Positions 1 through 4,083 of a stretch of 5,961 nucleotides of DNA are shown here, in pieces. The position numbers and the translations under genes were made by a program. The notes beneath the pieces were generated by a model. It was not told where the DNA came from. It was given only the letters and a program-made list of their open reading frames with translations, and ran no database searches. Every line of letters starts with the position of its first letter. Position 1 is the stretch's first letter. Source of the stretch: Candidatus Muproteobacteria bacterium (GTDB taxonomy: Bacteria > Pseudomonadota > Gammaproteobacteria > Acidiferrobacterales > Sulfurifustaceae); the NCBI GenBank assembly GCA_023266455.1, contig JAHFQD010000129.1, forward strand, positions 1 to 5,961, given 5' to 3'.

Positions 1-59
1 GGAGCATGAAGCTTGCCTATACTTTTAACACTTAGAGACATTGCGGGCGGAAACGAGGC
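1..59 (+). promoter_or_regulatory. Upstream leader of mshC with possible -10 box
   Basis: This short stretch precedes the first pilin gene. All three forward frames hit stops (TGA at 7, TAA at 26, TAG at 33), so it may be the tail of an upstream gene (mshB would be expected) followed by a spacer, but no protein can be recognised. TATACT at 18-23 resembles a sigma-70 -10 box; a matching -35 would lie outside the window. A purine-rich GGGCGGAAA at 45-53 could serve as ribosome binding site for the GTG start at 60. The promoter call is weak. Confidence 0.2.
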
Positions 60-572
60 GTGAACTATTTCCGGTTAATGACGCGCCGTACATCGGCGGG
101 CTTCACGCTCGTGGAATTGATCGCCACGATGGTCATTATCGCCATTATCGCCGCCATCAGCGGGCCGCTGTTTTTCAATAAACAAACGTTCGATCAATAC
201 GGATTTTTCAACGAAACGGTTTCCGCCGTGCGCTACGCGCAGAAGCAGGCAATCGCTAGCGGCTGCGTGATTCGCGTCAATATCACCGCCACCGGTTACA
301 CGATCTTTCGCGCCGCTTCGCAGCCGGTGTGCACCGCCGCAACTTACAACGCGGCGTCTTATGGCACCGCTCTCGTCGATTTGGTCGATCCGAATAGAAC
401 GTTCACTCGCACCGCACCGAGCGGCATCACGCTAACCGCCACCGATTTATATTTCCTGCCGCTGGGCAGTCTCGCCAGCCCCGCGGTGAATACGACTGTC
501 ACTATTGATAACGGCACAACACAGAGTCGATTTCGTGTTTGGGTTGTGACCGGGTACGTGGAGAAATTGTGA
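60..572 (+). CDS. mshC: MshC-like minor pilin (GspH/FimT-type prepilin)
   Basis: A 170-residue type IV prepilin-like protein, expected in the inner membrane and then in the pilus. From the GTG start the leader is 14 residues and ends in G14|F15, followed by TLVE, with the conserved Glu5 of the mature protein at E19. A hydrophobic helix spans about 15-38. The segment NETVSAVRYAQKQAIASGC (51-69) is typical of GspH/FimT-like pseudopilins and MshC. C69 and C91 could form a disulfide. ATG at 78 (M7) would give a more usual 8-residue leader, MTRRTSAG, but shows no clear ribosome binding site; purine-rich GGGCGGAAA at 45-53 favours GTG60. The mature domain is beta-rich, ending in FRVWVVTGYVEKL. It is first in the window and is followed by mshD, mshO and mshP homologues, which supports mshC over a generic FimT. 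The prepilin class is certain; the exact symbol rests mainly on synteny. Confidence 0.8.
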   Translation: MNYFRLMTRRTSAGFTLVELIATMVIIAIIAAISGPLFFNKQTFDQYGFFNETVSAVRYAQKQAIASGCVIRVNITATGYTIFRAASQPVCTAATYNAASYGTALVDLVDPNRTFTRTAPSGITLTATDLYFLPLGSLASPAVNTTVTIDNGTTQSRFRVWVVTGYVEKL

Positions 573-676
573 CATGTTTTTTTAAATTAAAACGTTTTTC
601 TTAGAATGCTTGAGAAAAATCAGAAGCAGTTTATTTAAAAATTATCACCGGCATGTCGGACTAAAGAGGGGAATGT
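573..676 (+). other. AT-rich intergenic stretch after mshC
   Basis: About 100 noncoding bases rich in A and T runs, unlike the GC-rich pilin genes on either side. No GC-rich hairpin followed by a T run is visible, so there is no convincing intrinsic terminator for mshC. It holds the possible promoter at 610-639 and, near its end, GAGGGG (666-671), a good ribosome binding site for the TTG start at 677. Confidence 0.5.
610..639 (+). promoter_or_regulatory. Possible sigma-70 promoter for the small ORF
   Basis: TTGAGA at 610-615 resembles a -35 box (consensus TTGACA) and, after 18 bases, TTTAAA at 634-639 matches four of six positions of TATAAT. It lies about 40 bases before the start of the small secreted ORF. 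AT-rich DNA yields such matches easily by chance, so this is only a candidate. Confidence 0.25.
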
Positions 677-880
677 TTGAAACACCAAATCATCATAGCG
701 TCGATTTGTTTCTTGGCGTTTTCGGCCGGCATTTGCGCCGCACCGGTTAGTTATACCGCTATTGCTGAACCACCATCGGCTGCGACACAGTTTATGGCGG
801 TTGATAACTTTGGCGGTGACATATGCGGAAGTGGGCAATTTTCAGGTTATGCCAGAAGATACAAAATAAAACTTTTTTAA
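677..880 (+). CDS. Small secreted protein of unknown function
   Basis: A 67-residue ORF starting with TTG, preceded by a strong ribosome binding site, GAGGGG at 666-671, five bases upstream; this spacing is the best argument that it is translated. The N-terminus is a clear Sec signal peptide: MK, a hydrophobic core to about residue 19, then a likely cleavage after GICA (A21) before APVSY. The mature part is only about 46 residues, with one cysteine and a basic tail (ARRYKIKLF). I do not recognise the family. It lies in AT-rich DNA between mshC and mshD, where canonical MSHA clusters usually have the two genes adjacent, so it may be an insertion. It could also be a broken remnant: from about 803 the +1 frame reads plausibly (TYAEVGNFQVMPEDTK, then stop), so a frameshift near the middle is possible. 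Confidence 0.5.
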   Translation: MKHQIIIASICFLAFSAGICAAPVSYTAIAEPPSAATQFMAVDNFGGDICGSGQFSGYARRYKIKLF

Positions 881-958
881 GAGATTGAATATTATATTGT
901 TCAGTCTGAAAGCATCTTCAAATTTTGTAGCGGTATCTCACGTGAGAAACATGGCGCG
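881..958 (+). other. AT-rich spacer before mshD
   Basis: About 80 noncoding bases between the small ORF and the mshD start. No terminator hairpin with a T run is seen. Its only clear structure is the 12-bp palindrome at 936-947. An ATG at 951 opens only a seven-codon frame and is not a credible start. Confidence 0.45.
936..947. promoter_or_regulatory. Perfect 12-bp palindrome upstream of mshD
   Basis: TCTCACGTGAGA is a perfect inverted repeat with a CACGTG core, in noncoding DNA ending 11 bases before the ATG at 959. It could be an operator for a dimeric regulator, or the stem of a small hairpin near the ribosome binding site. No matching regulator is identifiable here, and a 12-bp palindrome can occur by chance. 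Confidence 0.3.
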
Positions 959-1534
959 ATGCATCACCATATAGAGATGTTGAGAGATCAAAAGTTAATA
1001 CCGCTCCGTAAAGCCACGGACTCCTTGCCTCATATTCAGAAAGGCGTCACCTTGGTCGAATTGATCATGTCGATCGTGATCATCGGCGTCGCGCTCGCCG
1101 GTATCTTGATGGTCATCAATCGCAACGTGTTGAGCAGCGCCGATCCCATGACGCAAGACCAAGAAGTGGCGATTGCGGAATCTTATTTAGAAGAAATATT
1201 GCTCAAGGATTTTTGCGATCCGAGCAATACCTGCATCGTCGGCAACGCGCCAGGAAGTGCTAATTGCAATGTGTGTCCGCTTGTCGTTGAGGCCTCTCGA
1301 GATTTATTTGACAACGTTTGCGATTACGACGGGGCTAACGATTTGCCACCGAAACGACAGGACAACACCAACATTACGTCGCTTCCCAATTATCGCGCTC
1401 AGGTCTCAGTCTTCACCAATGGCACATTGAATGGGTTGACCGGTGCAAACTGCCAAGTCTTGCGCGTAGAAGTGACCGTGACAGGGCCGGACAACACCGC
1501 CTACACCACCACCGGTTACCGGACTAATTATTGA
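959..1534 (+). CDS. mshD: MshD-like minor pilin
   Basis: A 191-residue type IV prepilin-like protein. The prepilin peptidase site is G29|V30 followed by TLVE, with Glu5 at E34, and a hydrophobic helix spans about 30-53. Val instead of Phe at mature position 1 is tolerated by the peptidase. The segment QEVAIAESYLEEILLKDFCDP (68-88) is characteristic of MshD-type proteins. Six cysteines (86, 92, 103, 106, 121, 165) include a C-x2-C pair and suggest disulfides in the periplasm or pilus. The start is uncertain: ATG959 gives a long 29-residue leader, ATG977 (M7) one of 23, and TTG1025, preceded by ACGGA at 1016-1020, a normal 7-residue leader MPHIQKG. The stop TGA (1532-1534) shares its last base with the mshO start, so the two are probably translationally coupled. 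Confidence 0.82.
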   Translation: MHHHIEMLRDQKLIPLRKATDSLPHIQKGVTLVELIMSIVIIGVALAGILMVINRNVLSSADPMTQDQEVAIAESYLEEILLKDFCDPSNTCIVGNAPGSANCNVCPLVVEASRDLFDNVCDYDGANDLPPKRQDNTNITSLPNYRAQVSVFTNGTLNGLTGANCQVLRVEVTVTGPDNTAYTTTGYRTNY

Positions 1535-2433
1535 TGCGCCGCCCACGCCATTTCCTCCGCGGGTTCACGCTGATCGAGATGGTGATCGTGATCACTATCT
1601 CCGGCATCATCGCCGTCATTCTCGCGATGATCATCCGCGGTCCGGTCAACGGCATCGACGCACAAATGAAACGTGCGGAGGTGGTCGATATGGCCGAGAG
1701 CGCGTTGCGTCGTATGCAGCGCGACATCCGCGCCAGCTTGCCGAATAGCGTGCGTATTCGTTCGACGGCGGGCAATACCGGCGATGCGACTTGTCCCACC
1801 AACGCCAGTGTGTGCGTGATAGAGATTCTGCATACCTTAGATGGCGGACGTTACCGCACTAGTCCGCCGGGCAATGCCAATGCGCGCTTCCAATTCGGTA
1901 TCCCGGAAACGGACTTCGACGTCATCGGCGCGCTACAGACGCTGAATCCCGCCGATCCGTTGCTGACGACGTATTCAATGGTGGTGAACAATCAAGCCAC
2001 TACCGGCACGACCTATAACGCTTACTTCGGTGATAACCGCACGTTGATGGCCGTGGGAACCACGAGTACCACACATATCAGTATGTCGAGTAAAAATTTC
2101 GGCGCCTATTTGGCGTCGCCGCGCCAACGTTTCTTCATCGTCGATACGCCGGTGACGTATCTCTGCGACACCACCGCCGGCACGCTCACGCGCTACCAGG
2201 GTTACACCATCACCAGCAATCACGCGTTGATGGATACCGACGCGGAATTGACGGCCGCCGGCGGCGTCGGTTCACGCGTGGCGCAGAAAGTCGTCGCTTG
2301 TCGCTTCACGTATCAATCGGGCGTGAGTTCGCGTGCCGGTTTGACCACGATGGAATTAACCATTCAAGACTCGGCGACGCCGTCCGAACCAGTGCGGCTG
2401 ATTCATCAGGTACACGTGTACAACGTTCCATGA
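1534..2433 (+). CDS. mshO: MshO-like minor pilin
   Basis: A 299-residue prepilin-like protein starting at the ATG that overlaps the mshD stop by one base (TGATG). A TTG at 1531 is in frame but a worse start. The leader MRRPRHFLRG is cleaved at G10|F11 before TLIE (Glu5 at E15); the transmembrane/assembly helix spans about 11-35. It continues with RAEVVDMAESALRRMQRDIRASLPNSVRI, split at about 48-75, which resembles GspJ/PilW-like minor pseudopilins and is typical of MshO. Cysteines at 87/94 and 211/256 could form two disulfides. The length fits the large minor pilin of the MSHA system. The beta-rich C-terminal half ends in LIHQVHVYNVP. The stop TGA overlaps the mshP start (ATGA), so mshD-mshO-mshP read as one coupled unit. 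Function inferred: a subunit of the minor pilin priming or tip complex. Confidence 0.85.
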   Translation: MRRPRHFLRGFTLIEMVIVITISGIIAVILAMIIRGPVNGIDAQMKRAEVVDMAESALRRMQRDIRASLPNSVRIRSTAGNTGDATCPTNASVCVIEILHTLDGGRYRTSPPGNANARFQFGIPETDFDVIGALQTLNPADPLLTTYSMVVNNQATTGTTYNAYFGDNRTLMAVGTTSTTHISMSSKNFGAYLASPRQRFFIVDTPVTYLCDTTAGTLTRYQGYTITSNHALMDTDAELTAAGGVGSRVAQKVVACRFTYQSGVSSRAGLTTMELTIQDSATPSEPVRLIHQVHVYNVP

Positions 2434-2870
2434 CGCGCCAACCGCTAAATCGTCGTGCGTTATATCAGAGAGGATTCTCTCTGGTGGCGGCGATCTTTTT
2501 ATTGGTGGTTTTGTCGGCGCTCGGAATTTTCATCATCACCATCGGCGAAGCGCAGCGCTTCACCTCGCTCGCCGCTATGCAAGGCACGCGCGCTTATTAC
2601 GCCGCGGCGTCCGGATTGGAGTGGGGCGTTTATCAATCGGTGGTCAGTTCCAGCTGCGCCGCCACGTCGACGTTTGTGCCGGCCGGTATCGGCTTGAGTG
2701 GTTATTCCGTCACCGTTACCTGCACCGAGCCCGCGGGCAGTCCATACACCGAAGCGGGCAACTCGAACATTCACGTCTACATCATCAACTCCACCGCGAC
2801 CTTCGGTACCTACGGCGATCGCGATTACTATTCGCGCACGTTGCAGGTCACGGTGACGAACGCGCCGTGA
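2430..2870 (+). CDS. mshP: MshP-like minor pilin (PilX/GspK-like, lacks Glu5)
   Basis: A 146-residue protein starting at the ATG of an ATGA overlap with mshO. This start was chosen over longer in-frame extensions because of the overlap and the normal 15-residue leader MTRQPLNRRALYQRG. Cleavage is predicted at G15|F16, giving FSLVAAIF: mature position 5 is Ala (A20), not Glu, as expected for MshP and GspK-type subunits thought to cap the pilus tip. The hydrophobic helix covers about 16-39. The following QGTRAYYAAASGLEWGVYQ (51-69) matches the PilX_N-like AYYAAxSGxEWG pattern of MshP. Two cysteines (76, 98) may form a disulfide. It is the last gene before a REP doublet and the sigma factor gene; in classical loci mshQ follows directly. 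Confidence 0.85.
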   Translation: MTRQPLNRRALYQRGFSLVAAIFLLVVLSALGIFIITIGEAQRFTSLAAMQGTRAYYAAASGLEWGVYQSVVSSSCAATSTFVPAGIGLSGYSVTVTCTEPAGSPYTEAGNSNIHVYIINSTATFGTYGDRDYYSRTLQVTVTNAP

Positions 2871-2911
2871 TGAACTGCATCCGATCAAATGAGATGCGAT
2901 TAATCATTGGG

Positions 2912-3006
2912 TTCCTTCTCCCTCCGGGAGAAGGACAGGATGAGGGGATAGTTAAGGAAGTCTTAATACACCCCTCACCCTGGCCCTCTCCCTGTGGGAG
3001 AGGGGA
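2912..3006. repeat. Paired-hairpin REP doublet (REPIN/BIME-like)
   Basis: Two similar arms of 37 bases lie in inverted orientation (2912-2948 and 2970-3006), matching at about 29 of 37 positions when one is reverse complemented, separated by a 21-base AT-rich spacer. Each arm holds its own hairpin: CCTTCTCCC/GGGAGAAGG at 2914-2922 and 2926-2934 (3-base loop), and CCCTCTCCC/GGGAGAGGG at 2984-2992 and 2996-3004 (3-base loop). This architecture fits REP doublets mobilised in trans by RAYT transposases; repeats containing CCCTCACCC...CCCTCTCCC are frequent in proteobacterial intergenic regions. No T run follows the second stem, so it is not a standard terminator, although it could attenuate transcription or protect the 3' end of the mshD-O-P message. 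It separates the pilin genes from the sigma gene. Confidence 0.85.
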
Positions 3007-3046
3007 TTACGATCCATCGATTCTCTAAGCCACGTAGTCCGCAATC

Positions 3047-3565
3047 GTGCGCGACCCCAAGCAACAAATCCTCCACTGGTGCCGCGACGGCGACGCGCAA
3101 GCGTTTCGCGAGTTCTATCGCGCTCAAGCCGGTAAGTTGTGGAAGTTTCTAATCGCGCGCGGCTGCGATCGCGATGCGGCGTACGATTTGCTGGCGGAAG
3201 CTTTCCTTCGGTTCGTCAAAAACGTTTGCCGCGATCCGCGCGAGCCGGTGGCGTTGTTGTATCGCATCGCGTTGAACCTGCGCATCGACAGCTATCGCCG
3301 TGGTCGCGCCGCCCCTTGGGCGCAGGGCGTTTCCGCCGACGACATCGACGCGGCGACGACCCCCGAACCCCCTGAATACGCTGAAATTCGTGGTGTTCTC
3401 TCGACTTTGCCCGAGAGCGAGCAAAACCTGCTGCTCATGCGTTATTGGATAGGACTGTCGCACAAGGAAATAGCCCAAGCGTTGGATCTTCCCGAAGGCA
3501 CGGTGCGCCGGCAATGTTCCGAAATACTGCAAACGCTGCGTGAGCGATTGAATGGCGATGAATAG
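3047..3565 (+). CDS. ECF-family RNA polymerase sigma factor
   Basis: A 172-residue sigma-70 family protein of extracytoplasmic function (ECF) type, containing only regions 2 and 4. Region 2 covers about 12-90, with DAAYDLLAEAFLRFVKN (43-59) for core binding and LYRIALNLRIDSYRRGR (71-87) in the place of regions 2.3-2.4. An acidic linker (about 98-112) leads to region 4 (about 113-168), whose helix-turn-helix at LSHKEIAQALDLPEGTVRR (137-155) would read the -35 element. GTG at 3047 is the first possible start because an in-frame TAG lies at 3035; no good ribosome binding site is visible, so expression may be low. The downstream gene overlaps by 14 bases, the usual arrangement of an ECF sigma and its anti-sigma. 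Its placement inside an MSHA cluster suggests control of mshQ or the whole locus; that target is inferred, not shown. Confidence 0.92.
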   Translation: MRDPKQQILHWCRDGDAQAFREFYRAQAGKLWKFLIARGCDRDAAYDLLAEAFLRFVKNVCRDPREPVALLYRIALNLRIDSYRRGRAAPWAQGVSADDIDAATTPEPPEYAEIRGVLSTLPESEQNLLLMRYWIGLSHKEIAQALDLPEGTVRRQCSEILQTLRERLNGDE

Positions 3566-3974
3566 GAAACTAGACGAGACGGAACTGACGCGGCTGATCG
3601 CCGGCGTTTGCGAACGCTTGCCGTCGCCCGAATCGGCTAGGCTTAACGCAATTGAACAAAGCGTGCTGCGTGCGCGTCCGCGCGACGCACAAGAATCGCG
3701 GCGCGCGTCGAGGTGGTACTGGTGGTTGTTGGCGGCTTTGGCGACGGCGACGGCGGCGGCGGCGTCATGGTGGGCCGGCGAATTTTTTGTCGGTAGCAAG
3801 TTTTCTTCACCACCGCAGAACGTTGCGCCGGTATCGCCGGGGATCGTCGAACAAAAGGACGACGTGTCGTCGACGAACTCGGCACCCGAGCGTAAACAAG
3901 ATTCGCCGAACGCGGGTCCGGCGGAGAAAGGAACCGCGGCGCCGAAGACGATCTACCGCAAGGAATCGTTCTGA
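3552..3974 (+). CDS. Putative single-pass membrane anti-sigma factor
   Basis: A 140-residue protein overlapping the sigma gene by 14 bases (ATG3552; ATG3558 is an alternative two codons later). The N-terminal 54 residues are charged and predicted cytoplasmic, with helices such as DETELTRLIAGVCERL (8-23) and ARLNAIEQSVLRAR (29-42). One transmembrane helix lies at about 55-78 (WYWWLLAALATATAAAASWW), preceded by arginines, giving N-in/C-out topology. The remaining 60 residues are Pro/Ser/Lys-rich and look disordered in the periplasm. This is the layout of an ECF anti-sigma: a cytoplasmic sigma-binding part, an anchor and a sensory or protease-sensitive tail. There is no H-x3-C-x2-C zinc (ZAS) motif, so it is not a classical zinc anti-sigma, and I recognise no named family. 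The role is inferred from position and topology. Confidence 0.7.
   Translation: MAMNRKLDETELTRLIAGVCERLPSPESARLNAIEQSVLRARPRDAQESRRASRWYWWLLAALATATAAAASWWAGEFFVGSKFSSPPQNVAPVSPGIVEQKDDVSSTNSAPERKQDSPNAGPAEKGTAAPKTIYRKESF
3738..3766 (+). repeat. Short GGCGAC/GGC low-complexity run
   Basis: A GGC-rich stretch with two GGCGAC units followed by repeated CGG triplets. It codes for the Ala/Thr core of the anti-sigma transmembrane helix. Triplet slippage would change helix length in frame. It is probably only a consequence of Ala codons in a GC-rich genome. Confidence 0.35.
3930..3957 (+). promoter_or_regulatory. Candidate ECF-type promoter upstream of mshQ
   Basis: GGAACC at 3930-3935 equals the typical ECF -35 motif; after 16 bases comes TCTACC at 3952-3957, resembling the TCTA part of ECF -10 elements. 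It lies inside the 3' end of the anti-sigma gene and would give mshQ a leader of roughly 120 bases. This is a pattern match in GC-rich coding DNA and could be coincidental, but the position suits control of mshQ by the neighbouring sigma factor. Confidence 0.25.
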
Positions 3975-4011
3975 TGGCGCGAACGACGTTGGGATTGGCG
4001 TGAAGCTAACG

Positions 4012-4069
4012 CGCACGGAAGGTAATACGTTTCTTCGAAAAATTATTTCGTTATTTCGCGAACCGTGCG
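4012..4069 (+). promoter_or_regulatory. Inverted repeat in the mshQ leader
   Basis: CGCACGG at 4012-4018 pairs exactly with CCGTGCG at 4063-4069 across an AT-rich loop of 44 bases, which itself can form a small stem (CGAAA/TTTCG at 4036-4050). The closing stem ends just before the ribosome binding site AAGGAAA (4073-4079) of mshQ. It could be a regulatory RNA structure in the leader or a site for a DNA-binding protein. There is no T run after the stem, so a terminator is unlikely. Confidence 0.35.
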
Positions 4070-4083
4070 AATAAGGAAACACG

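Noticed and set aside
581..600. AAAACGTTTT palindrome and T runs after mshC as a terminator
   Set aside because: The stem is short and AT-only, so it would be unstable; no GC-rich stem precedes the T run.
1512..1522. CCGGT-T-ACCGG inverted repeat just before mshO
   Set aside because: Only 5-bp arms, inside the mshD coding end; too short to call a site.
2410..2421. Perfect palindrome GTACACGTGTAC sharing the CACGTG core with 936-947, shortly before the mshP start
   Set aside because: It lies inside mshO and encodes the normal C-terminal beta strand QVHVYN; two CACGTG hexamers plus a third at about 4430 are close to chance in this much GC-rich DNA.
2984..3005. Second hairpin of the REP doublet as an intrinsic terminator
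   Set aside because: The stem is strong, but the following bases (ATTACGATCC) lack a T run, so it is better explained as part of the repeat pair.
2912..3006. Reading the repeat as the start of a CRISPR array or as terminal inverted repeats of an insertion sequence
   Set aside because: There are only two arms, in inverted not direct orientation, and no transposase gene between or beside them.
2621..3028. Forward open frame running from within mshP across the REP doublet
   Set aside because: It is the shifted frame of mshP, Arg/His-rich without domains, and continues through the repeat only because the repeat lacks stops in that frame.
3149..3799. Reverse-strand open frame of 216 codons opposite the sigma and anti-sigma genes
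   Set aside because: The forward strand encodes clear ECF regions 2 and 4; the reverse product has no recognisable domain and arises from GC-rich codon bias.
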